A DNA stretch of 64,000 nucleotides from positions 124,001-188,000 of the forward strand of contig JOAZ01000012.1 of assembly GCA_000720535.1 (NCBI GenBank), in the 5' to 3' direction. The notes under the pieces are model-generated. The model made no database searches and had not been told where the DNA came from. It saw only the letters and a program-made list of their open reading frames with translations. The translations under genes were made by a program, and so were the position numbers. Source of the stretch: Streptomyces halstedii (GTDB taxonomy: Bacteria > Actinomycetota > Actinomycetes > Streptomycetales > Streptomycetaceae). Of this stretch, positions 33,145 to 40,942 are shown in pieces; the stretch's first letter is position 1; each line of letters starts with the position of its first letter.

Positions 33145-33897
33145 TCAGAAGGGCGGTTCGAGATCGCCGCGGCCATCGCGATATGACCGCCAGTCCCAGT
33201 GCTCCTCCAAGAAAGGCTCAGGGGCGGGGACGTCGTGGCCCCATGCTTCGAGTGCTTTCCAGACAACACGCCGGTTGGGGTCGTCGCTGCTGGTGTCCAG
33301 GATGGCGCGCGCGTGCACGGCAAGGAGATCGCGGTGCTCGGCGAGCGCGGGGTGCTCGGCGAGGATGAGCGCGGCGACAACGGCGGCTTCCCTCACGTCC
33401 GCGTGGCTGTCCTGCAGGAAGGGCGAGACGGCCCGATAAAGCATCGGGCGCAGGTCCCGGAAGGACGCCATGGTGGTGCCGGGGGTGAGGTAGCCAGGGA
33501 AGTACTGTTCCGTGCGGCTAACAATCTCATCGGAGGCGTCGTAGGCCGTGGAAGCCAACCAGTTCAACAGGGCTGCGCGGATGGGAACGTTGCGATAGGG
33601 CCGGGGGGTCGTAGCCGCCGGGTGGGTGAGGATGCCGGCGACATACATGGCGACGGGGGCAGTGGCTTCGTAGATGGTGTTCTGATGGCCGACCATCTCA
33701 CCCAGCTCTGACAAAGCGGTGACCTGGGTCTTGGGATCGGGCGTCAACAGCCGTGCAAGGACCTTGGGAAGGTCGCTACCGCTCCCGAAAGCCGTCTGGA
33801 GCGAACCCCAATCAGTCTCTGCCAGGACTACCTGATACGGCGGCACGTCAGACTCGCGGGGCGCGTCGGCGTTGGAACGGCTGTGGTTCACAGGCAA
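33145..33897 (-). CDS. HEAT-repeat-like hypothetical protein
   Basis: 250 residues. Helical repeats are suggested by LPKVLARLLTPDPKTQVTALSELGEMVG, VPIRAALLNWLASTAYDASDEIV and RDLRPMLYRAVSPFLQDSHADVREAAVVAALILAEHP (blocks around 45-75, 105-130 and 145-185), a pattern of HEAT/armadillo-type scaffolds. No catalytic motif or signal peptide. Such proteins occur as immunity proteins of polymorphic toxins and as scaffolds in mobile-element cargo; neither role can be claimed here. It stands alone, facing away from the STAND NTPase gene across a 312-bp gap. Confidence 0.7.
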   Translation of the reverse strand: MPVNHSRSNADAPRESDVPPYQVVLAETDWGSLQTAFGSGSDLPKVLARLLTPDPKTQVTALSELGEMVGHQNTIYEATAPVAMYVAGILTHPAATTPRPYRNVPIRAALLNWLASTAYDASDEIVSRTEQYFPGYLTPGTTMASFRDLRPMLYRAVSPFLQDSHADVREAAVVAALILAEHPALAEHRDLLAVHARAILDTSSDDPNRRVVWKALEAWGHDVPAPEPFLEEHWDWRSYRDGRGDLEPPF

Positions 33898-34209
33898 AAC
33901 CTAGACCAGACTTCGGACGCAACCCCCGCCGTATCCGGGGCGCGAGACAAGAAACCGCGACCGAACGATCCGTTGCCACCGGCGCCCAGGTCGACGCGGT
34001 CGCCGACGCCCAACGTCCCTGTTGGCGGCTGATGGTCGACCGCGGTGCGGACGGACCTCGTCGCCCCCAGGGGACAGGCCGAACTCCGCTGAAAGGACTT
34101 AGCACAGAGACTCGCGGCGCATAGGATGAGGACCCATCAGGCGTCCGGGGGACACGGTCGGTGCGCTGAGTCGCATGTCAGGTCATGGACGCGGTGAAGA
34201 GGGGGACCA
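33898..34209. other. 312-bp divergent region, no gene seen
   Basis: Lies between the HEAT-like gene (minus) and the STAND NTPase gene (plus). GC content is falling toward the right. The promoter of the NTPase gene should be here, but I cannot place -35/-10 boxes with confidence; GAAGAGGGGGACC before 34210 is a plausible ribosome site. Confidence 0.4.
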
Positions 34210-36825
34210 ATGAGCAAAACGGCGTTTCTTCCCGTCAACCGCATGCTCGAGCGAGCAAACCTAGCGCGGCAAGAGTCGGACACCGCATACTTCTTCGATC
34301 TCCTCTACCTCGGCGAAATGCTCGTCAAGGTGCTCGCTGTGGAGCTGCTTGCCGCGCTTCAGTCGGACCGTGAACGTCACCGCTACGCAGCCGTCTCAGA
34401 GCTAGTCAGGGCGGAGAGTATAGGGAGATGGGCTGAGCTACTAGACCAACTGGCCTCCGGCCCGGCCAGCCAGCACTTGGTGCCTGCCGGCCGAGATTCG
34501 CAGCGCGCGATCACTATCGCCTTCGGTCCGGACAGCGAGAGTTGGCAGCGTAGAGCAGTCGACGCCCTTAACGCTGTCTGTGTCTGCTTGGACGCAAGCT
34601 ACGAGGACATGTCTGGGAAGAAGGTGAGCTTCCGCAGATGGGCCCACGACTTCAGCTGGCTGCGTAACCGAACTCGTGGTCATGGAGCGCCCCGCGGGGC
34701 GGCGCTTTCTACCATCTGTCCTCAACTGGCGGAATCGCTTAATGCGGTCATTGAAAATGCGCCAGCTTTTAGTCGCTCGTGGGTCCACCTCCGGCGCAAT
34801 CTGTCTGGCAGGTATCGAATAAGCCCATTCGGCAACGGTCAGGATAGCTTCGCTTATCTGGCGCGTGAAAGCGAGCACAGTCTTCCCGACGGCGCGTACG
34901 TTGACCTTGATGGCCCACGAGCCAGTGAGCTGCTTTTCACAGACCCTGATCTTACAGATTTTTTCTTGCCTAACGGGAACTTCCGGAATGGCAAGTATGA
35001 AACTCTCTCCTACATCAGTGACGAGAGGCGTCCCGGAGATGGGGTCCCGTACCTCCTACCCGTTGAAGCTCAGCCGCGTAGTGAGACTGCAGCGCAGCCA
35101 GACATGGCATATGTGGGAAACCTGTTTAGCAATATGCCGCCTCTTCCCGAGTACTATGTACAACGCGCTGAACTTGAGCAGCAACTCACTGAACGGCTTT
35201 GCGACGACCGCTATCCAGTAATCACCCTGCAAGGTCGGGGAGGCGTGGGGAAGACATCGCTCGCCCTGGAAGTACTGCACAAAATATCTCGAATGAACGA
35301 ATTCTTCGGAATTGTTTGGTTCAGTGCGAGGGACATTGACCTGCTACCTGAGGGTCCCAAAATAGTGCGCCCGGATGTCCTTTCCACGGAAGACATTGCC
35401 ATGGACTTCTCGCAACTGATGGCTAACCCATCGGCGCGCAAGTCGAAGGAGGCGCGAATTTATTTCGCTGATTGTCTTTCTGGGAGTGCTGGCGAGGGGC
35501 CATTTATATTCGTCTTCGATAACTTCGAGACCGTACGAGAGCAAGCCGAGCTATACCAGTTCGTTAGTAATTCAGTAAGGCTCCCAAATAAAGTACTCAT
35601 CACCACTCGTACGCGCGAGTTCAAGGCTGATTACCCCATCGAGGTCGGCGGCATGCGCCGCCGAGAATACTCCGAACTGGTCGCAGCTATCGCGGGCAGG
35701 CTGGGCATCTCTCATCTCATCGATGCAAATTACGAGGAGGCGCTTTTTCTGGAGTCGGACGGGCATCCCTACATCACGAAGGTGCTGCTGGGCGAGGTAG
35801 CCGAAGAAGGGCACAGGGTTGCCGTCAAGAGGGTTGTAGCAGCCAAGGACGCTATGCTCGATGCACTCTTCGAGCGCTCCTTTGCCTCACTCTCTTCCGC
35901 AGCCCAGCGGGTCTTTCTCACACTCTGTGGTTGGCGCTCACTGGTTCCCCGCCTGGGACTTGAGGCTGTGTTGCTGCGGCCGGAAAATGACCGCTTTGAT
36001 GTGGAAGGTGCCATAAGTGATCTGGAAAAACGATCGCTAGTTGAAGTGGTGTCATCGCAGGGAACGGGAGGTGAGGAGTTTCTCTCTGTGCCGCTCGCAG
36101 CTTCGATTTTCGGAAAAAAGAAGCTTGTGACGAGTCCAGCCAGAATTGCTGTCAACTCCGATCTCAAGCTGATCCAAGGTTTTGGCCCGACGACTGACGC
36201 CGCTCATGGACTAGCCTCACGCATCGAGCGACTAGCTAGGTCGGCAGCGAAGCAGATGGAACTTGGTAAGGATATCAGTCAGGAGCTATCAGTAATCGAG
36301 TACATGGCGACGGGCTACCCCAAAGCATGGCTGACCCTGGCTGAATTTCAACGCAATCAGATGTCTGATAATTCTAAGGCAATTCGATCGGTTAACCGTT
36401 TTCTGGAGAATTGTCCAGATGATCAATACGGTTGGGGTCTGCTTGTCACGCTTTGTCGCGCCACGGATGACCCGCTGGCCGAGATGAATGCCCGGCTGCG
36501 GCTTGCAGAACTTGCCGAACCGCCATTCCATGACCTTAGTTCCGCTGCTTCCCGACTCAACGGACTGCTGAGTCGAAGAGAGCTCGTACTAGAGGCCGAC
36601 GAGCGACGGCACATAGTGCGGAGATTGCGCGAGCTTCTCGAAGATAGGCACACTGAAGGCGACGCCACCGACCTATCCCGCCTTGCTTGGCTATGCATGC
36701 ACGATGAGCAGGACACCGATGCTGCTGACCGGTGGGTGACTGAAGGGCTAAGGCGAGAGCCCGCTAACGAGCACTGCTTGCGTTTGAAACGCCGCCTCGC
36801 GAGTAACGGTTCCGAGATGGCATAA
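34210..36825 (+). CDS. HEPN-domain STAND NTPase (NB-ARC-like), candidate anti-phage defence protein
   Basis: 871 residues in three parts. (1) An N-terminal helical region, about 1-200, has WLRNRTRGHGAPRG: Arg152-Asn153-x4-His158 fits the R-polar-x4-H motif of HEPN ribonucleases. (2) An NB-ARC-like STAND ATPase, about 315-600, has VQRAELEQQL, Walker A GRGGVGKTS at 342-350, Walker B FIFVFDNFE at 432-440, the TTRTRE sensor at 465-470, GHPYITK at 518, and a winged-helix block (FLTLCGWRSLVPRLGLEAVLL). (3) A C-terminal helical, TPR-like sensor region runs to 871. STAND proteins with effector domains sense phage proteins and then trigger cell suicide; here the effector would cut RNA. Base composition is far lower in GC than the host, so it was acquired. 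Start ATG 34210. Confidence 0.8.
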   Translation: MSKTAFLPVNRMLERANLARQESDTAYFFDLLYLGEMLVKVLAVELLAALQSDRERHRYAAVSELVRAESIGRWAELLDQLASGPASQHLVPAGRDSQRAITIAFGPDSESWQRRAVDALNAVCVCLDASYEDMSGKKVSFRRWAHDFSWLRNRTRGHGAPRGAALSTICPQLAESLNAVIENAPAFSRSWVHLRRNLSGRYRISPFGNGQDSFAYLARESEHSLPDGAYVDLDGPRASELLFTDPDLTDFFLPNGNFRNGKYETLSYISDERRPGDGVPYLLPVEAQPRSETAAQPDMAYVGNLFSNMPPLPEYYVQRAELEQQLTERLCDDRYPVITLQGRGGVGKTSLALEVLHKISRMNEFFGIVWFSARDIDLLPEGPKIVRPDVLSTEDIAMDFSQLMANPSARKSKEARIYFADCLSGSAGEGPFIFVFDNFETVREQAELYQFVSNSVRLPNKVLITTRTREFKADYPIEVGGMRRREYSELVAAIAGRLGISHLIDANYEEALFLESDGHPYITKVLLGEVAEEGHRVAVKRVVAAKDAMLDALFERSFASLSSAAQRVFLTLCGWRSLVPRLGLEAVLLRPENDRFDVEGAISDLEKRSLVEVVSSQGTGGEEFLSVPLAASIFGKKKLVTSPARIAVNSDLKLIQGFGPTTDAAHGLASRIERLARSAAKQMELGKDISQELSVIEYMATGYPKAWLTLAEFQRNQMSDNSKAIRSVNRFLENCPDDQYGWGLLVTLCRATDDPLAEMNARLRLAELAEPPFHDLSSAASRLNGLLSRRELVLEADERRHIVRRLRELLEDRHTEGDATDLSRLAWLCMHDEQDTDAADRWVTEGLRREPANEHCLRLKRRLASNGSEMA

Positions 36826-37040
36826 ACAGGCGGCTCGGGACTAGTCTCGTCTTCCCATGCAGACCTGAGACGGTCTTTCCGCTGTTAAATTCCACTTAAC
36901 TGCGGCAAGCCGGGTCCACACTTCTGATTCTGGTGCGGATATCTTGCCTAGCGTTTCGGTGCGAGAGACCCGAATCAGCCGGAGACGCCATCTCTACCAG
37001 CCCGATCACTCGTCCCCGGGGCTGTGGTGGCACGTGATCG
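36826..37040. other. Downstream of the STAND gene, no gene seen
   Basis: About 215 bases with GC rising to the host level. No frame is supported. Confidence 0.3.
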
Positions 37041-37085
37041 CATGGTCCTTCAGCCGCACGCACAAGGTGCGGCTGAAGGACCATG
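37041..37085. terminator. Large bidirectional terminator
   Basis: Perfect 19-bp arms (CATGGTCCTTCAGCCGCAC at 37041-37059 and its complement at 37067-37085) with a 7-base loop. It lies between the convergent STAND and MazG-like genes. Confidence 0.88.
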
Positions 37086-37096
37086 GGCGGAAGTTG

Positions 37097-37432
37097 TCAG
37101 GCGGATGCAGGTGTGGCTGCCTCCCGGGCCCTTCGCGTCCACCGGTGGAGGATCTCGTCGAAGGTGGCGCGGGCGCCCGTGGGATCGATGTAGTGCTTCG
37201 CTAGGAGGGCGGCGATGACGGCGCCGACGAGGTCGTTCTGGACCTCGGACCAGGCGTGGTCGTCGCCGCAGGTGGTGAGGCCCTTCAGGCCGTGGAGGGC
37301 GTGCATGGCCTCGCCTGCTTCCTCGGCGACCTTGCCGACCTGGAGGGCTTTGAGCTCCTCGTCGGGGAGGTGGGCGCCGGCCGCTCGGCAGACGGCGGAG
37401 AGCTTCTCGATGTTGTCCCACAGGGTGTCCAC
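37097..37432 (-). CDS. MazG-like nucleotide pyrophosphohydrolase-type protein
   Basis: 111 residues. The EExxE-type metal site VAEEAGEAMHAL (about 34-45) and the second helix with SEVQNDLVGAVIAAL fit the all-alpha NTP pyrophosphatase fold (MazG-like family). These enzymes hydrolyse nucleoside triphosphates to monophosphates; some lower alarmone levels or clean damaged nucleotides. The start is GTG 37432, read from the beginning of homology (MDTLWDNIEKL); no other start fits better. It is 26 bases downstream of the UDP-glucose-type dehydrogenase gene and probably co-transcribed with it. Confidence 0.8.
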   Translation of the reverse strand: MDTLWDNIEKLSAVCRAAGAHLPDEELKALQVGKVAEEAGEAMHALHGLKGLTTCGDDHAWSEVQNDLVGAVIAALLAKHYIDPTGARATFDEILHRWTRRAREAATPASA

Positions 37433-37458
37433 GTCGGACCTCCGGTCGATGGGTTCGG

Positions 37459-38781
37459 CTATTCCTGTGCGGGGCGTCCGAGCTGGCGTACGGTCCATCC
37501 GGCCATGCGCCAGGCGTCGGCGTCGATGAGGTTGCGGAGGTCGACGAGGACCTGGTCCGCGACCAGTGGGGCGAGGGCCTTGGGGTCGGCCTCGCGGAAG
37601 TGGGGCCATTCGGTGGCCAGGACGATCAACTCGGCTGCAGCGAGTGAGCCTTCGAGGGTCTCGCAGTAGTCGAGTTCGGGGTGACGGCGCACTGCCGTGG
37701 GCACCGCGTGCGGGTCGTGGACGGTGACGGCCGCGCCGCGCTGGTGCATGAGCGCGGCGATCGCCAGGGCCGGGGATTCCCGGACGTCGTCGGTTCCGGC
37801 CTTGAAGGAAGCGCCCCAGACGGTGATGCGTACGCCGTCGACGGGTCGGCCGAGCGTCTGCTCGATGAGCCTCAGCGCGGCGGCGGGTCGGGACTCGTTG
37901 ACCTCCTCCGCCGCCCGCAGCATGGTCGCTGCCTCGGCGGCACCCAAGGTTCGGGCGGAGGCGGTGAAGGCGCGGACGTCCTTCGGGAGGCAGCCGCCGC
38001 CGTAGCCGGGGCCGGCGTTGAGGCCACCGCGGCCGATGCGGGGGTCCAGGCCGATGGCCTCGGTGAGCTGCTGGACGTCGGCTCCGGCGGCGGTGCACAT
38101 GTCGGCGACGCCGTTGATGAAGGAGATCTTCATGCCGAGGTAGGCGTTGGCGGCACCCTTGATGAGTTCGGCGGTGGCGGGGTCGGTCACGAACAGCGGG
38201 ATGCCGTTCGCCAGGAGGGGTGCGTAGACCTCACGTACCGCGTCCTCGGCGCGGGCCGAGGGGACGCCCACGACGATGCGGTCTGGGCGCAGGGTGTCGT
38301 CGATGGCGTGGCCCTCGCGCAGGAACTCGGGGTTCCAAACGACCTCCACGTCCTCACCTGCCGGGGAGAGACGGGCGAGCAGAGCACCGAGGTCGCGGGA
38401 GGTGCCGACGGTAACCGTGGACTTGCCGACGATGATGGTCGGGCGGGTCAGGTGCGGGGCGAGGGCGCGGGCTGCGCCGAAGACCTGTCCGGTGTCGTAG
38501 CTCCGCCCGTCCGCGTCGATCGGCGTGCCCACGGCCAGGAAGTGGATGTCGGCGAACTCGGCCGCCTCCGCGAGGCTGTTGGTGAACCGCAGCCGTCCAG
38601 TGGCGGTGTGGGTGCTGAGGAGTTCGGGCAGGCCGTCCTCGTAGATGGGGCACTCGCCGGCGTTGAGGCGGTCGATCTTCGCCTGGTCCAGGTCCACGCC
38701 GATGACCTCGTGGCCGATCTCGGCCATGGCAGCGGCGTGGGGGATGCCCAGGTGACCACAGCCGATGACGGATACGCGCAT
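37459..38781 (-). CDS. UDP-glucose/GDP-mannose dehydrogenase family protein
   Basis: 440 residues, complete. N-terminal Rossmann motif VIGCGHLGIP (5-14), central helical domain, and the catalytic cysteine Cys264 in PGYGGGCLPKDVRAF with the family Lys upstream (KGAANAYLGMK). C-terminal domain with WGASFKAGTDDVRESP. These NAD-dependent enzymes oxidise a nucleotide sugar to its uronic acid in two steps. The nucleotide sugar is not predictable. No glycosyltransferase or polysaccharide cluster is adjacent, which is unusual; the neighbours are a MazG-like and a SIR2-like gene, which use nucleotides and NAD. Located inside the tRNA-Gly island. Confidence 0.92.
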   Translation of the reverse strand: MRVSVIGCGHLGIPHAAAMAEIGHEVIGVDLDQAKIDRLNAGECPIYEDGLPELLSTHTATGRLRFTNSLAEAAEFADIHFLAVGTPIDADGRSYDTGQVFGAARALAPHLTRPTIIVGKSTVTVGTSRDLGALLARLSPAGEDVEVVWNPEFLREGHAIDDTLRPDRIVVGVPSARAEDAVREVYAPLLANGIPLFVTDPATAELIKGAANAYLGMKISFINGVADMCTAAGADVQQLTEAIGLDPRIGRGGLNAGPGYGGGCLPKDVRAFTASARTLGAAEAATMLRAAEEVNESRPAAALRLIEQTLGRPVDGVRITVWGASFKAGTDDVRESPALAIAALMHQRGAAVTVHDPHAVPTAVRRHPELDYCETLEGSLAAAELIVLATEWPHFREADPKALAPLVADQVLVDLRNLIDADAWRMAGWTVRQLGRPAQE

Positions 38782-38888
38782 GGGTCGACGCTCCTTTCCT
38801 TGTCCCTCGCCCGCCCAGGGGAGTCCGGGCCGGCCGGGTGCGTCACGCTAGCGCCAACACCCGGCAGAGACCTCTTCGTGCAGGTGGA

Positions 38889-40121
38889 TCAACCAGCCTG
38901 CTGCTTCAGCAGGTTGACGAGTGCAGGCAGTGCCTCGACGGCGGTTGCCCGGCACAACAGGTCGCCGTCCTGGGGCCCTTCCAGCGGGTACGGCATGAAC
39001 TGGCCGTCGTGCCAGAAGCCCTCCGGATCCAGGTAGACGACCTGCATGCCGCGAGCGCGGGCTCGGGCCTGGACCTTGCGGCGGTCGGCGTGCAGGCCGA
39101 CGACGAGAAGGGCCTTGGCACCGTCGACCCACTCGACATCGGGTACGGCCTGGTCGTAGCGGCGCATGAAGCACTCGTCGAGCCCGGCGCGCGCCGCGAG
39201 CACGTCGAAGTTGTTGGTGATGACCGGGCCGACGAGGTGCCCGGCGTCCATCAGTTCCTTCAGCGCCCACATGGCCGGAGTCGGTTCGGCCAGGAAGCAG
39301 GCACGGAACATCTCCACGAACTCCGCCGTCTTCTCCTCCGGCTCCGTCAGCACCTCGTGGAGGAGCGTGTCTGCGGTCGGGGAGAGAGTGAAGCGGTGTT
39401 CCCGAGGCTCGTGGCCGTGGCGGTCGGTGACCCGGTAGATCTCGTGAAGCCGGTGCAGGGGCGGAATACCCGCCTCCACCGACGTACCGCAGCCGATCTC
39501 CACCTGGAACGGTCGCAGGTCCGCGAGGACTGACAGGTCCGGGACGCGGGTCGGCGTACCGGGGCGGTCCTTGCCCCTGATCCCAGTGGAGAGGACGTTC
39601 CATGGCAGCTGCCGGACGGCGGGCGGCGGTGCGTAGGACACCGAGGCGATCTGCACGTCCAGGCTCCGGTAGCCGGCGGGCAGGGTACGGCCCGCAGACG
39701 CGTCCTGGGGGTGGACGTCGTGCTCGGTGATCCGGCACTTCAGATCCCGACGTGTCCATAAGAATCCACCGGGAGCCTCCTTCCAGCCGCCGGTGGCGAG
39801 CGAGTCCCACAGGGCGTCGTGGTGCGCGTCGATCTCGTCCGCGGGAGCGGTAGCGGAGTGGTAGAGGTACAGGTCGGTCAGGCCGATGGCCGGCGCGGCG
39901 GTGGTGGGGACCAGGCCGTACCGGTAGCGGTAGTGGATGATCCGCCGCCGGGCGTCGTCGGCGGCCGTCCAGCCGCTCTGTTCGGCCGTGGCCTTCTCCT
40001 GCGTACGGCGCCAGATGCCTTCCTCGATGTAGCGGGGTCGGTCGGCGTCGCCGAAGTAGGTCTTCCAGACCTGCTGCTGTTCGGGGGTGAGCTGGTCGAT
40101 GACGATGTATGGGATGTCCAT
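38889..40121 (-). CDS. SIR2-like NAD-binding protein with novel N-terminal domain
   Basis: 410 residues. The C-terminal half has a degenerate sirtuin pattern: EIGCGTSVEAGIPPL (210-222, like GAGxS..GIPDF), VITNNFDVLAARAG (300-313, like TQNID), and ALLVVGLHADRRKVQARARARG (338-358, where sirtuins bind the NAD ribose). The catalytic histidine block is not clearly identified. The first 190 residues contain tryptophan- and arginine-rich segments and match nothing I recognise. SIR2 domains in mobile islands commonly serve as NAD-depleting effectors in phage defence, but deacetylase-like or purely binding roles are possible. The start ATG 40121 follows AGGGAGGG. Confidence 0.65.
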   Translation of the reverse strand: MDIPYIVIDQLTPEQQQVWKTYFGDADRPRYIEEGIWRRTQEKATAEQSGWTAADDARRRIIHYRYRYGLVPTTAAPAIGLTDLYLYHSATAPADEIDAHHDALWDSLATGGWKEAPGGFLWTRRDLKCRITEHDVHPQDASAGRTLPAGYRSLDVQIASVSYAPPPAVRQLPWNVLSTGIRGKDRPGTPTRVPDLSVLADLRPFQVEIGCGTSVEAGIPPLHRLHEIYRVTDRHGHEPREHRFTLSPTADTLLHEVLTEPEEKTAEFVEMFRACFLAEPTPAMWALKELMDAGHLVGPVITNNFDVLAARAGLDECFMRRYDQAVPDVEWVDGAKALLVVGLHADRRKVQARARARGMQVVYLDPEGFWHDGQFMPYPLEGPQDGDLLCRATAVEALPALVNLLKQQAG

Positions 40122-40231
40122 GATCCCTCCCTGGGGAATCACGCGTGGATGTTCCAGGTAGCTGACGAGGCGCAGGCCGTCGAGCTCCGGGCAGCCGAAG
40201 CGGGCAGGCAGCGTCGGTGTCGGGCGCGGCT

Positions 40232-40444
40232 TCAGCGGTCGGAGTGCAGGCTCGCGTCCGGTGCGACTGCGGAGGACCGGTGGTCGGCGCCTTCGAGGAG
40301 CGGGCCGGCGTGCTCACGTAGTGCCCAGGCCGGGCCAACCAGGCCGGCGACACCCAGGAACGTGAGCGCGATTCGACCTCCGTGGTCGGCCCGTGCGGTC
40401 TTGGACGCCGCGATTCGGGCATGGCGGCGCCGCGCCCCGGTCAC
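40232..40444 (-). CDS. Small single-span membrane protein
   Basis: 70 residues starting GTG 40444, which overlaps the stop of the upstream gene (GTGA), implying translational coupling. A basic N-terminus (MTGARRRHARIAASKTARAD) leads to a short hydrophobic segment RIALTFLGVAGLVGPAWAL, then a polar tail. It has no recognised family. The coupling to the 148-residue protein suggests they function together; otherwise nothing is known. Confidence 0.5.
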   Translation of the reverse strand: MTGARRRHARIAASKTARADHGGRIALTFLGVAGLVGPAWALREHAGPLLEGADHRSSAVAPDASLHSDR

Positions 40445-40887
40445 GAGGTGCCGCCGAGGGCGCGTTCGTGTGCATCCAAGAGGCGGCTGGTTTGCGCGTA
40501 CAACCGCTCCAGCTCCGCCGTGGTGAGGATGAGGGCGCCATCAAGGGTTGAGCCGTCATCGAAGTGGAACTCGACGGGAACGGACCCTTGCCGGGCCCTC
40601 CGGTCGTAGACCGCGTCCCGACCGGCCAGCAGCGTGGCGTGTGTGGCCGTCACCGGCACGGGCCTGAGCGTCGTCCCGTCGGCGGGCGCGGACCACTGGG
40701 TCCCGCCCCCGGGCGGGCGCAGGTGGTAGGTCGTGGCAGAGCCCTCACCAGGGAGAGCGACCACGACCCCCACACGGTCCTCGCGGGCGCTGTCGGTGGC
40801 GAGGTCGCCAAGCCGGGGAACGAAGGGAGCTGCGGTACCTAACCCGGATCCCTGCGAGGGAAGGTGAGGAGAACGTCGTCGCGTCAT
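40441..40887 (-). CDS. Conserved hypothetical protein of Streptomyces
   Basis: 148 residues, soluble. The central part GDLATDSAREDRVGVVVALPG and YHLRPPGGGTQWSAP resembles small proteins often encoded beside XRE-type regulators and mobile elements in streptomycetes; the C-terminus is a helical LILTTAELERLYAQTSRLLDAHERAL. No catalytic motif. It lies downstream of the XRE-TPR regulator (55 bases) on the same strand, and overlaps the small membrane-protein gene by 4 bases. Function unknown. Confidence 0.68.
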   Translation of the reverse strand: MTRRRSPHLPSQGSGLGTAAPFVPRLGDLATDSAREDRVGVVVALPGEGSATTYHLRPPGGGTQWSAPADGTTLRPVPVTATHATLLAGRDAVYDRRARQGSVPVEFHFDDGSTLDGALILTTAELERLYAQTSRLLDAHERALGGTS

Positions 40888-40942
40888 GCCCTGAAGTTAG
40901 GGACAGGGCAACCCTCGAATATGAGCCGGAGGAATACGACCC

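Noticed and set aside
32183-34209. Integrase or excisionase gene next to att site B
   Set aside because: No tyrosine-recombinase box (R..HxxR..Y) or small excisionase-like HTH gene is found in any frame of the segment.
34210-36825. AfsR/SARP-type regulator
   Set aside because: NB-ARC plus TPR could suggest it, but there is no BTAD or winged-helix DNA-binding domain at the N-terminus; the HEPN-like motif is there instead.
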